A stretch of DNA of 64,000 bases from an uncultured Prevotella sp. (lineage in GTDB: Bacteria; Bacteroidota; Bacteroidia; Bacteroidales; Bacteroidaceae). A program made the translations under genes and the position numbers. The stretch lies in contig USHV01000009.1 in assembly GCA_900554695.1 (NCBI GenBank), forward strand, positions 1-64,000, in the 5' to 3' direction. Numbering within the stretch: position 1 is the stretch's first letter; the number at the start of each line of letters is the position of its first letter. Shown one piece after another: positions 43,360 to 51,304 of the stretch. The notes under the pieces are model-generated. The model ran no database searches and had not been told where the DNA came from. It saw only the letters and a list, made by a program, of their open reading frames with translations.

Positions 43360-43693
43360 CTTTTTGATGTTGCTTCAGAATTGTGTTGACGATGTATCAA
43401 AATTATTGTCGTGTCGCGACAAAGCCTTTCCGACGTCGCGATAAAGGCTGTATTAGCCTCTGATAAAGTTTTTTTCAGTCTCTCATAAAGACTTTTTCGG
43501 GGTATGATAACGCCTTTTTAAACCTCGGATAAAACCTTTTTTAGTCTCTGATAAATACTTTTTCAGTGCGCGATAAAAGCTTTTTTATCTTCTCATAAAG
43601 CCTGTATTGAGATGTGATAGAGCCTTTCCTGCAGTGCGATGGGATTGGCCTTGAGACTAATCGGAACGATTATCGTGTCGCGACGCTTATGTC
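43360..43693. other. intergenic region filled by a ten-unit 22-bp array
   Basis: The 334 bp are almost entirely array (43418-43637). No gene is present. The array lies between the GtrA stop and the start of the DUF6080-like gene, inside an otherwise tightly packed minus-strand run. Confidence 0.85.
43418..43637. repeat. 22-bp-period array, 10 units (array 5)
   Basis: Ten units run without a break. Most cores begin GATAAAG or CATAAAG and many right halves are T-rich (for example GATAAAGTTTTTTTC, CATAAAGACTTTTTC), so the right half-site has decayed. Linkers such as AGTCTCT occur in two units. This array has twice the common number of units and is not inside a recognisable 435-bp element. Confidence 0.88.
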
Positions 43694-44098
43694 TTATTTC
43701 TTCATGAAGAACCTTACGAGCAGGAAATTCACGGGTACGCAGATGGCGAACATGGGAATAGGTGCCCAGTGTTTGCTCACTCCGAGATGGATGAAAAGAT
43801 TCAGCGTCACCATCTGCAGGACATAGTTTACGGCGTGTGCGGCTATGAATCCGGCGCCGTGGCGTGCGTTTGCCTCCACACGGAAGGTGAAACGGGTGGT
43901 AGCTATGAAGTTGAACGCGAAGCTGACGATGTAGCCTATGGTCATGGCGGACGTCGGACTGACGAGCATCAGCAGCAGAGCATATACGCCGTATTGTATT
44001 GCCGTGGCGGTTGCACCCACTATGCCGAACCGCAGTATCTCGTTCAGTCGTTCGCGTCGGCTACTGTTCGAATGGTTTGTAGAATCGTTCGTCTGCAT
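43694..44098 (-). CDS. GtrA-family membrane protein
   Basis: The start at 44098 gives 134 residues with four transmembrane helices. It begins after a polar stretch with ILRFGIVGATATAIQYGVYALLL and includes FNFIATTRFTF, the family signature. GtrA-like proteins help move polyprenyl-phosphate sugars across the inner membrane or act with glucosyl/arabinosyl transfer systems. Its beginning overlaps the end of the HAD gene by 38 bases. Together with HAD and UbiA it forms a compact unit. Confidence 0.85.
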   Translation of the reverse strand: MQTNDSTNHSNSSRRERLNEILRFGIVGATATAIQYGVYALLLMLVSPTSAMTIGYIVSFAFNFIATTRFTFRVEANARHGAGFIAAHAVNYVLQMVTLNLFIHLGVSKHWAPIPMFAICVPVNFLLVRFFMKK

Positions 44099-44696
44099 AA
44101 TCAAAGAGTTCTTTGTCGCCCCGGCTGTCGCCGTAGGCAATGATGTGAAGACTGTCGCGGTCGGTCAGAACGGCTTTCAGACGGCGCACTTTTTCCTTGC
44201 CGTAGCAGTTGGGAGTGGCGAATCGTCCGGTGATGAGCCCGTCTTTCACCTCAGCCTGCGTGGCTATCACCCTCACACGGCCGGCTCCGAAGCGGTTGTT
44301 GAAGAATGGTTCGACCCATTTGCCGATGCTTGCCGTCACCACACAGACCCTTTCGCCCTTTGCCAGAGCGTCGCCTATGTGCTGCATTGCCGCCGGCCGG
44401 AGTATCTCGGCACATTCGTTTGCGAAGTCATTACATATCTTGTCGAACTGCGCCACCGGCATTCCCTTGAATAGATGGGCGAAGAGACGCTCCTTCACAG
44501 AGCCTCCGTCGATGAGCCGCAGCTTCATCATCACGAGCAGCGGACTATAGCGCAGCAGTCCTGTCATGAGCGCAAGGTCGCCCTTCGCGTGTCTTATGAA
44601 GGCGATGAGCGAGTCGCTTGACGTTATCGTTCCGTCGAAATCGAGGACGTGTATCCTTGTTTTCGGCTCATTCAAATCCTTTTTTACAGATGTCAT
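44061..44696 (-). CDS. HAD-IB-family phosphatase
   Basis: This 211-residue protein begins with IHVLDFDGTITSSDSLIAFIRH (motif I DFDGT near residue 19) and ends with the acid motif YGDSRGDKELF. The central part carries VCVVTASIGKW (motif II). Subfamily IB members include phosphoserine and phospholipid-head-group phosphatases. It lies 7 bp after the UbiA gene and overlaps GtrA, so it may dephosphorylate a polyprenyl-linked sugar phosphate. This is inferred from analogy with the UbiA/phosphatase pairs of mycobacterial decaprenyl-ribose synthesis. Confidence 0.85.
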   Translation of the reverse strand: MTSVKKDLNEPKTRIHVLDFDGTITSSDSLIAFIRHAKGDLALMTGLLRYSPLLVMMKLRLIDGGSVKERLFAHLFKGMPVAQFDKICNDFANECAEILRPAAMQHIGDALAKGERVCVVTASIGKWVEPFFNNRFGAGRVRVIATQAEVKDGLITGRFATPNCYGKEKVRRLKAVLTDRDSLHIIAYGDSRGDKELFDYADERFYKPFEQ

Positions 44697-44703
44697 CCTG
44701 TGT

Positions 44704-45582
44704 TTACAGATAAATCATTATGAGAAACGTGAGTCCCCAGGCAATAAGTATGAACTGCGAGAAGCGGTCGTGCAGTATCACCTTCGTAGGGTCGCCGCTT
44801 TTCTTGTCTACCACCGTTATCTGTATGTAGCGCAGCAGTCCCAGCAACACGAACACCGATGTGAGATACAGATTGTCCGTTCCGAATTGTCGGGTGACCT
44901 CAGGCGACACGGTGTACATGATGTAGCATACGAGCGTTACTGACGCCGTTATGGTGATGGCCTGGTTGATGAAGGTGAGGTTGTAGCGCGTAGTGTTCTT
45001 CCGCGGAGCCTCTCCGGTCTCGTTCATCCGTATCACGTCGTCGCGCCTTTTGGCGAAAGAGAGGAACAGCGTGAGCAGGAATGTCATCAGAACAATCCAT
45101 TTGCTCAGCATTATCTCGCCTACGATACCGCCTGCGAGGATGCGCAGCACGAATCCGAATGCCACGATGCACACGTCGATTATGGCATACTGTTTCAGTC
45201 GCGAGCAATAAGCCAGGTTGAGGACATAATAGAACACCAGCACAGCCATGGCCGAAGGCATCACCGGAGCGGGCAGTGTGAGCGCCGTGCAGATGCTCAG
45301 TATGAACGTGATGGCCATAATCCTGTAGCCCGTACCCACCGATACCGTGCCTGCGGCTATCGGTCGGTGGCACTTCTCCGGGTGGTTGCGGTCGTCGTCG
45401 GCATCCACTATGTCGTTGTAGCAATATATCGACGACGCGGTGAAACCGAACGCCACGAACATTATCAGACCGTTTATGAGCATCTCTGTGTCGAACAGTT
45501 CGCTGCTGAAGAACATCGGGATAAAGACGAACAGGTTCTTTATCCATTGCTGCGGACGGATGAGTTTCAGAATCTCTTTCAT
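44704..45582 (-). CDS. UbiA-family prenyltransferase, polyprenyl-phosphate phosphoribosyltransferase-like
   Basis: This 292-residue integral membrane protein has about eight helices, starting ILKLIRPQQWIKNLFVFIPMFFSSELF. The Asp-rich motif is YNDIVDADDDRNHPEKCHRPIAAG (near 55-78), with a second conserved region DVCIVAFGFVLRILAG and KRRDDV. This N-terminus is typical of the UbiA branch annotated as decaprenyl-phosphate phosphoribosyltransferase (Rv3806c-like), not of the menaquinone or heme branches. It would use PRPP and polyprenyl phosphate. Confidence 0.85.
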   Translation of the reverse strand: MKEILKLIRPQQWIKNLFVFIPMFFSSELFDTEMLINGLIMFVAFGFTASSIYCYNDIVDADDDRNHPEKCHRPIAAGTVSVGTGYRIMAITFILSICTALTLPAPVMPSAMAVLVFYYVLNLAYCSRLKQYAIIDVCIVAFGFVLRILAGGIVGEIMLSKWIVLMTFLLTLFLSFAKRRDDVIRMNETGEAPRKNTTRYNLTFINQAITITASVTLVCYIMYTVSPEVTRQFGTDNLYLTSVFVLLGLLRYIQITVVDKKSGDPTKVILHDRFSQFILIAWGLTFLIMIYL

Positions 45583-45616
45583 ATAAGCAGATGTGTATTC
45601 TTTGTTTTCTATTATC

Positions 45617-46669
45617 TTATTTGCCTTTTGCCGGCAGCAGCAAGCGTACTATGGGCGACGCTATGCGCTGCAGAAGCCATGCCGCCGGAAGCGTTATGGC
45701 TGTGGTGAGAAGGAATGTGGGCCAGTAGCCTAGGTGCAGAGGATGAAGATGCACGAGCACGAAGTTGCTGTGTATGAGATAGCACTCCAGGCTCAGTGCG
45801 CCCACTCCGCGCAGCAGGGCGTTTATCTTGTCGGGCGTATGGGCCAGCAACTGTGTGAGCAGTATCACCGTAGTGAATGTCAGCGGAATGTATATCATTC
45901 GCTCGACAAACAGCGGGAACTCGCCGTGCAACGCCTGTTCGAGATACAGACACGTGCCGAACGTCATCACAAAAGCCACGATAAGCAGCGACATTGAGCC
46001 ACGCTGAAGGCTGCGGCGCTCCAAGACAAATTGTCCGGCGTTGATGCCTATGAAGAATATGGGCACGCGGCTCCAGAATATCTCTATGTGACCGACAGCC
46101 GAATGTATGGGCGTCACCCACTGCACCATGACACACCACACCACCATGAGCACCGGCAGCCATCTGAATACCGGTCTGTCGCCGATGAGCTTCATGTAAA
46201 GCGGCGCGGCTATGTAGAGCGCCATGATTGCCGGTATGTACCAGAACGTCAGTTCGTCGTGCATCCAGAAGTCGAGGTTTATGGTGATGTCGCCTATCAG
46301 GTCGCCCACGCTGCTGCTGTAACGTCCGCGTCCGAGGAAGTCGGGCACGTAGAAAAGGCACGCCATGATGAACCATGCCGGGAATATGCGGGCGAAGCGT
46401 CGGGTGTAGAATCTGCGCAGGCCGGGATTGCGTGTCCATGCGAACCACAGTCCGACACCGCTCAGAAACAGGAATATATCCACTCCCACGTTGCCGCAGC
46501 GGTGGAGTCCGAAGAACGGATCGTCGCGTCTCACCCATACGTGGAACAGTATGATGAAGAGCATCGCCAGCCCCATGAGCTCGCCTCTGAAGCGGCTTAT
46601 GTCTGCCAGACACAGAATTCCTGCGTCCGTTCCGCCTGTATTTTCCTGACTGTTTGAGTTTGAATACAT
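45617..46669 (-). CDS. acyltransferase family 3 membrane protein
   Basis: This 350-residue protein has about ten hydrophobic segments. It carries ELMGLAMLFIILFHVWVRR (catalytic His in the first helix), GVDIFLFLSGVGLWFAW and RRFYTRRFARIFPAWF, the signature of OafA/NodX-type acyltransferases. These O-acylate sugars in surface polysaccharides or lipids. It is one of two unlike members in a row (46710-47762 is the other), 34 bp before the UbiA gene. Confidence 0.9.
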   Translation of the reverse strand: MYSNSNSQENTGGTDAGILCLADISRFRGELMGLAMLFIILFHVWVRRDDPFFGLHRCGNVGVDIFLFLSGVGLWFAWTRNPGLRRFYTRRFARIFPAWFIMACLFYVPDFLGRGRYSSSVGDLIGDITINLDFWMHDELTFWYIPAIMALYIAAPLYMKLIGDRPVFRWLPVLMVVWCVMVQWVTPIHSAVGHIEIFWSRVPIFFIGINAGQFVLERRSLQRGSMSLLIVAFVMTFGTCLYLEQALHGEFPLFVERMIYIPLTFTTVILLTQLLAHTPDKINALLRGVGALSLECYLIHSNFVLVHLHPLHLGYWPTFLLTTAITLPAAWLLQRIASPIVRLLLPAKGK

Positions 46670-46709
46670 CTTCAGAATATGTTTTTACGCCTTTGGGCAG
46701 TGCGTGCCG

Positions 46710-47762
46710 TCAGCGTGTTTTCACCATTTTGATGATAATCTTTGTCGCCCATGCCAAAGCCACGCAGGCTATGATGTAGAGCAGCAATCCGGTATATACG
46801 TCGCCGCGGCGGCTGATGTCGATGAATATCTTGCGTGCCACGGGATGTATGACGAACAGCGCGGCAGAGAGCTTTCCCAGATGCGAGAGCTTGATGTTGG
46901 CATATACGGGCAGCAGCTTCACCGTTCCCACGGCGGCGGAGCATACGAACAGCGGTGCCCACAGCCATGTCTGGAAGTTCAGACCGAAGACAATCACGGC
47001 GATGTATGATATTATCGTCATGCCGACCCAGAACGCATGAGACATCGGACGGCCGTATCTGGCGTATAGAAGTCCGGCGCAGAAGGGCAGCATGCTGCCT
47101 ATGAAGTTGTAGCGCAGACGGTTGAGCGTCTCACCCTGAGGGGCGCACACCACCTGCAGACCCCAACAAACTACCACTACGGCCACTGCCGTAAGCCAGC
47201 CCTTGCGCCTTAGCAGTAGTATGTAAACGGCATAGACCTGGAGCATCAGACCGAAGAACCAGTATGGTCCGGGCCATATCACTTTGTCAGGGTTGGGCAT
47301 GAGGTTGTTGAGCATCACCAGTTGTCCGATGATGTCGGGCACGGCATAGTGGTGTGAGCCGGGCGTTATGGCGTCCACCATTATGAATATGGCGAAGCCG
47401 ACAATCATCATGTCGAACAGCTTATGGAAGTGTGTGCGCATGAACGACATCTTGCTCGGTATCGGCACATGCGGTGTGTGCTCATATTTTGCCACCAGTC
47501 CGTAGGCACTCAGAAACAGGAACACCGGCACGCCGTAGTGTCCGAAGAACGACAGCAGATGCACCGGCAGGTTCATGTCGGGTTGGAAGAGCGCATTCAT
47601 CAGTCCCAGACTGCGCCCCTTGTCAAATGTATATTCATTCTCTTTCACGGCGAATCCCAGCCAGTGGCAGTAGTTGTGGAGCACGATGCCTGCGATGGCT
47701 ATTGCCCGTAGAGCCGAACATTCGGTGCGCGAAAGCAGTTGGTCGTTATTTATTTTCAGCAT
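46710..47762 (-). CDS. acyltransferase family 3 membrane protein
   Basis: This 350-residue multi-span protein has CSALRAIAIAGIVLHNYCHW (His in the first helix), FFGHYGVPVFLFLSAYGLVAKYE and a C-terminal series of short helices ending IIIKMVKTR. It belongs to the same superfamily as the next gene downstream but is only distantly similar to it, so the two probably act on different acceptors. It is preceded by the phosphoethanolamine-transferase-like gene, 69 bp upstream. Confidence 0.88.
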   Translation of the reverse strand: MLKINNDQLLSRTECSALRAIAIAGIVLHNYCHWLGFAVKENEYTFDKGRSLGLMNALFQPDMNLPVHLLSFFGHYGVPVFLFLSAYGLVAKYEHTPHVPIPSKMSFMRTHFHKLFDMMIVGFAIFIMVDAITPGSHHYAVPDIIGQLVMLNNLMPNPDKVIWPGPYWFFGLMLQVYAVYILLLRRKGWLTAVAVVVVCWGLQVVCAPQGETLNRLRYNFIGSMLPFCAGLLYARYGRPMSHAFWVGMTIISYIAVIVFGLNFQTWLWAPLFVCSAAVGTVKLLPVYANIKLSHLGKLSAALFVIHPVARKIFIDISRRGDVYTGLLLYIIACVALAWATKIIIKMVKTR

Positions 47763-47831
47763 ATTCAGTTTGTGGTTGTTTGTTCTTTTGCCCGTCGTCC
47801 GCCTATGGTGGCGCCGCGTGCGGGCTTATTG

Positions 47832-49676
47832 TCAGATGCCTTTCAGCTTGTCGTAGTCGGTCGTTCCCTTGAGCAGTCGCGGCCTTGTCTCGTCGTAGTC
47901 GGGCGAAATCAGGTCGTACTTGCTGTTGTAACACGGTGCCGATATGCCCGCCAGGTCGAATAGCAGGTGCGGCAGGGCGTCGGTCATGAACCGTCGGTTG
48001 CGTGCCTGCACAATGGCCTTGAATACTTCGGGACGTCGGCGCGCGTATTTCGGTGAGCACCATATCCAGAACGGGATGTCGAACTCGGCGTGTGCCAGGC
48101 GTGCATCTATCTCAGCCGAGTGCATGCGGCAGAAGAAGTGCATGTCGCCTTCGTAACATTCCTCGCCGTGGTCGGGCATGTATATTACGATGGCATCCTC
48201 GTGCTCGAATCGGTCCACGATGCAGTCCACCACAGAGTCGTTGTAAAGCACGGCGTTGTCGTAGTCGGCAAGGATGCGCCGTTCCCTCGCGTCGAGGTTG
48301 GGTTTCAGCTCCTTGTAGTCGTCGCCCTTGAAGTGTTTGCGGTCCTTCGGACTGCGCTGGCGGTAGCTCACGTGTTGTCCTATGAGGTGGAAAATTATGA
48401 GATTGTTCTCTCCTCCCTGTCCTTTCAGCTGGTCGTAGTCCTCGAGCAGACCCTCGTCGTAGGTGTGAAGCCTGTCGTTGCGCGTGTCGAACTGCGCGGC
48501 GCTGAGCGTCGGGTTGTTGAGGAAAAATCCGCCGCTGAAGTCATAGACGGCCTCGCGTGCCTTGGGCAGGAACTGGTTGGTGAGGAACGTCACGTGGTAG
48601 CCCGCCTTGCGGAACACCTCGGTGAACAACGGATAGTCGCACCATTCGCCTTTCTGTCCCTCCACACGTGTTGAGAATACGTTCTTGAACACGAAGCTCG
48701 TCAGGTTGTGTGGTGATACCACATCGGTGAACTTCACGAGCCGTCCCTGGCGTTCCAGCTTCTGCTGGCGTGGCGTTGTGGGCATGGTGTAGCCGTACAT
48801 GGCAGAGTGGTGGCGGCTGTAGCTCTCGCCGATGATTAGGACAATGGTCGGACTCTTGTATGAACAGCTGTCCACCTTCACTTTGTCTATGCCGGCTATG
48901 AGCTTGTCTATCTGCTTGGCTGCGAGCGAGTTGGCATACACGCTGAACACGAGGCGGTAGGCGGGAAGATACAGTTGGGCATGTCCCTGTTCGGTGAGTG
49001 TGTGTTCCACCTCGCCGATGTTTGTGCCGCTCATCAGCTTCCATGTGGCCTGTTTGTTGTCTGCCGACACTACGGCAGCCCATATCACCATCACCACTAT
49101 CACGAGTCCGGTCACGGCCTTGGTCATGCTTCTCGACGCGAAGGCCGCTGTCTGTCTGCCGATCTTGCAGAGTTTCTGCTCAATGTGGTGGGGTATGATG
49201 TGTGGAAACTTCAGCCGCAGGGCGGTGAGCACGTGCACTATGAGAAGCAGGAGCACCCATCCCACGCTGCTCGTTATGACTCCCGGCGATACGCATGAGC
49301 GCAGGAACTCGCCGGCCTCGCGCGGATCTGTCTCGCCGACGAGCATGAGCATTGATGGTGTAAGCGTGGACTGGAACTTCACGAAACAATATACATCGAT
49401 TACGGATGTGGCGTAGAGAGCCACATAGAGTAAGCCTCTGACCCATCGTCTGACGACAAGAGGCAGGATTGACAGCACGATGCACACCACGTAGGTGTCG
49501 AGCAGCAGTTCGAGATAAAGATTATCGTAAACCTTGGCTCCGCGGCTGTCGGGCAGCACTGCCCACGAGCTTACGCATCCGAGTGCATACATGAAGAAGA
49601 AAAAAGATGCGTTGGCGCTTATCGGTCTGACAGCTAATGAGAGCGCGTCGCACAGTGCTTTCACAACTTTTGGCAT
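47832..49676 (-). CDS. phosphoethanolamine-transferase-like membrane sulfatase-fold enzyme
   Basis: This 614-residue protein has about five N-terminal transmembrane segments (to about 200) and a periplasmic alkaline-phosphatase-type domain. The motifs are TIVLIIGESYSRHHSAMYGY (metal site, near 275), PHNLTSF with the likely nucleophile Thr, FHLIGQHVSYRQRSP and IYMPDHGEEC. This is the arrangement of EptA/CptA enzymes that add phosphoethanolamine to lipid A or core sugars. Neighbouring acyltransferases suggest envelope decoration. It has its own -7 box (TAACTTTG, 49694-49701, minus strand). Confidence 0.88.
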   Translation of the reverse strand: MPKVVKALCDALSLAVRPISANASFFFFMYALGCVSSWAVLPDSRGAKVYDNLYLELLLDTYVVCIVLSILPLVVRRWVRGLLYVALYATSVIDVYCFVKFQSTLTPSMLMLVGETDPREAGEFLRSCVSPGVITSSVGWVLLLLIVHVLTALRLKFPHIIPHHIEQKLCKIGRQTAAFASRSMTKAVTGLVIVVMVIWAAVVSADNKQATWKLMSGTNIGEVEHTLTEQGHAQLYLPAYRLVFSVYANSLAAKQIDKLIAGIDKVKVDSCSYKSPTIVLIIGESYSRHHSAMYGYTMPTTPRQQKLERQGRLVKFTDVVSPHNLTSFVFKNVFSTRVEGQKGEWCDYPLFTEVFRKAGYHVTFLTNQFLPKAREAVYDFSGGFFLNNPTLSAAQFDTRNDRLHTYDEGLLEDYDQLKGQGGENNLIIFHLIGQHVSYRQRSPKDRKHFKGDDYKELKPNLDARERRILADYDNAVLYNDSVVDCIVDRFEHEDAIVIYMPDHGEECYEGDMHFFCRMHSAEIDARLAHAEFDIPFWIWCSPKYARRRPEVFKAIVQARNRRFMTDALPHLLFDLAGISAPCYNSKYDLISPDYDETRPRLLKGTTDYDKLKGI

Positions 49677-49693
49677 GTTTATGGAATTTTTGG

Positions 49694-49701
49694 CAAAGTT
49701 A
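49694..49701 (-). promoter_or_regulatory. candidate -7 box of the phosphoethanolamine-transferase-like gene
   Basis: Minus-strand TAACTTTG, 18 bases upstream of the ATG. There is no convincing TTTG at -33. Confidence 0.5.
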
Positions 49702-49883
49702 CATCAAAATTGCGAAATATGGAAATAAAGGTTTCCGCGATTGTCCTTTTTGTCGGTAAGTGGTACTTCTGCCGTCTTAACGGCGGCTTTTTCGGGCTCT
49801 TGGGGCATATTATGGTGCCGTTGTTTGCGGCAGTCGGCGCCTGCCGTGCCGCCTTCTTAGGCGGTTGAAGGGGTGGGTGTGGC

Positions 49884-49911
49884 CGTGCGCCTTATGCGGA
49901 GTGGGCGCACG
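49884..49911 (-). terminator. hairpin after the HAD gene
   Basis: CGTGCGCC (49884-49891) pairs with GGCGCACG (49904-49911) just beyond the HAD stop at 49923. There is no T tract. Confidence 0.4.
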
Positions 49912-49922
49912 ACGCCTGCTTG

Positions 49923-50549
49923 TCAGTCTTTTGTCTGTGCCGTGCTGCCGGTGAGCACATTTATCTGGTGTGCCGTGTCCGCCGCACTCTTGAACACAAT
50001 GCCGTGCATTCCCAGCCGGCGTGCGGTGGCTATGTTGGCCTCCTTGTCGTCGATGAAGATCGATTCCTCCGGCTTCAGGTTGTATCGGTCGAGCAGTATG
50101 TGGTATATCCGCGGCTCGGGTTTCACCTCTTTCTCGATGCCCGACACCACCACGCCTTCGAAAAGCGACAGGAAGTCGAAGCGCTCGTAAGCCACGTGTA
50201 TGTTCTCCGCCGACCAGTTGGTGAGGCCGTACAGATGGTAGCCCTCGTTCTTCAGTATGCGCAGCAGCGCCACACTCTCGGGCTTCTCGCTGTGCAACAT
50301 CTCTCCCCAGTGCAACGGAAACATCTCTATCGCCTCGCTGAACTCCGGATGCTTGGCCTTGAGCTCGGCTACGCCTTCGGCATAGGTGCGTCCGCGGTCG
50401 TTCTCAAGATTCCACTCGTCGTTGCATACGTTGGCGAGAAAATACTCCATTCGCTCGTCGTTGTTGAAGTAGCCGCGGTAGTAGTAGCGGCTGTTCCAAT
50501 CGACGAGCACTCCTCCGAAATCGAATACGATGTTCTTTATCTGTGACAT
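49923..50549 (-). CDS. HAD-superfamily hydrolase, subfamily IA
   Basis: This 208-residue protein has motif I IVFDFGGVLVDWNSRYYYRG, motif II LYGLTNWSAE, a catalytic lysine in GIEKEVKPEP, and motif IV FIDDKEANIATAR. It belongs to the YihX/epoxide-hydrolase-like group, which includes sugar-phosphate phosphatases. The substrate is unknown. It is monocistronic, with its own promoter at 50611-50642, next to element E. Confidence 0.9.
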   Translation of the reverse strand: MSQIKNIVFDFGGVLVDWNSRYYYRGYFNNDERMEYFLANVCNDEWNLENDRGRTYAEGVAELKAKHPEFSEAIEMFPLHWGEMLHSEKPESVALLRILKNEGYHLYGLTNWSAENIHVAYERFDFLSLFEGVVVSGIEKEVKPEPRIYHILLDRYNLKPEESIFIDDKEANIATARRLGMHGIVFKSAADTAHQINVLTGSTAQTKD

Positions 50550-50610
50550 TTCTGTGTGGTTGTGGATGGTGTTTCTATGAATAGCTGATAATCATGTGGT
50601 CATGATTATG

Positions 50611-50642
50611 CAAATATATAAATTCGTCGGCACAACGGCAAA
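50611..50642 (-). promoter_or_regulatory. promoter of HAD gene
   Basis: Minus-strand TTTG (50642-50639), 20 bases, then TATATTTG (50618-50611). Confidence 0.7.
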
Positions 50643-50698
50643 TTGTCGCCTGAGTTTTTGATGGGCGCGGGTCAAAGTGGCTTGAAAATGTCTCGAAC

Positions 50699-50712
50699 TG
50701 CATAAATATACA
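50699..50712. promoter_or_regulatory. ARG-box-like palindrome at the left side of element E
   Basis: TGCATAAATATACA; the inverted halves are TGCAT and ATACA (one mismatch). The same form occurs near arrays A and C. Confidence 0.4.
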
Positions 50713-50856
50713 TTTCCGGCTTGACTTTTTTTTGACAAAATATTTTCGTAAAATAGAAGTGAACAAATGTTAATGCGCAAACGAAAAAGGCTCTTTCGCA
50801 TTTTCACGGGTCGAAAAATTCCGGTTCGTGAGCCCGATTTTTGAGCCTCGGATTGC

Positions 50857-50966
50857 GAAATGGGCTTTATCGGCTTTCGGAAAAGGCTCTTTTGCATGCC
50901 GATATGGGCTTTATCAGGTGCTGAAATGGGCTTTATTGAGTGACGAAATGGGCTCTTTCGCAAGGC
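50857..50966. repeat. 22-bp-period array, 5 units (array E)
   Basis: The cores are GAAATGGGCTTTATC, GGAAAAGGCTCTTTT, GATATGGGCTTTATC, GAAATGGGCTTTATT and GAAATGGGCTCTTTC. An isolated related unit lies 52 bases upstream (50783-50804). Confidence 0.9.
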
Positions 50967-51101
50967 GGTAAGATACGGATGGAATGACAAAAAAACGTAT
51001 TGCGCTGACTGACAGTGCGTTGCGTAAAGTCTCTGAGAATGGGCTGTACGCGGCCGAAGGAGCCTTTGCACGCAAATATTCGATTCTCGTGAAGTTGACG
51101 A

Positions 51102-51144
51102 TGTATAAATATTCATCCGCCGCTGAGTTTTGCATAAATATTCA
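51102..51144. promoter_or_regulatory. two ARG-box-like palindromes at the right side of element E
   Basis: TGTATAAATATTCA (51102-51115) and TGCATAAATATTCA (51131-51144). Two boxes about 15 bases apart are typical of enterobacterial ArgR operators, though these are further apart (29 bp centre to centre). The second also occurs at 235-248 in element A. Confidence 0.45.
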
Positions 51145-51228
51145 TTTCCCGTCTCCGGCTATTCCGTGCGCCGGATGATGATTGCCGGAGCGCTGCCTGC
51201 GGACTGCAGTGCGGTGGAATTATGGCAT

Positions 51229-51272
51229 AAAAAAAGACGCTTTCTGCCGCCCGTAAGGCAGCGGAAAGCGTC
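51229..51272 (-). terminator. Rho-independent terminator of glnN
   Basis: On the minus strand GACGCTTT (51272-51265) pairs with AAAGCGTC (51243-51236), with an inner CTGCC/GGCAG stem and a small bulge, followed by seven Ts (51235-51229). Confidence 0.9.
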
Positions 51273-51304
51273 ATGAGTATGATATTTTTCTGTAGGCTCA
51301 CATA

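Larger units (their letters stand above)
50550..51304. other. intergenic region with composite repeat element E
   Basis: No gene is supported. It contains the HAD promoter, an ARG-box-like palindrome (50699-50712), TTGACAAAATATTTTCG (50732-50748), a lone 22-bp unit (50783-50804), a five-unit array (50857-50966), a 19-base segment shared with element A (51085-51103), two further ARG-box-like palindromes (51102-51115, 51131-51144) and the glnN terminator. Confidence 0.75.
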
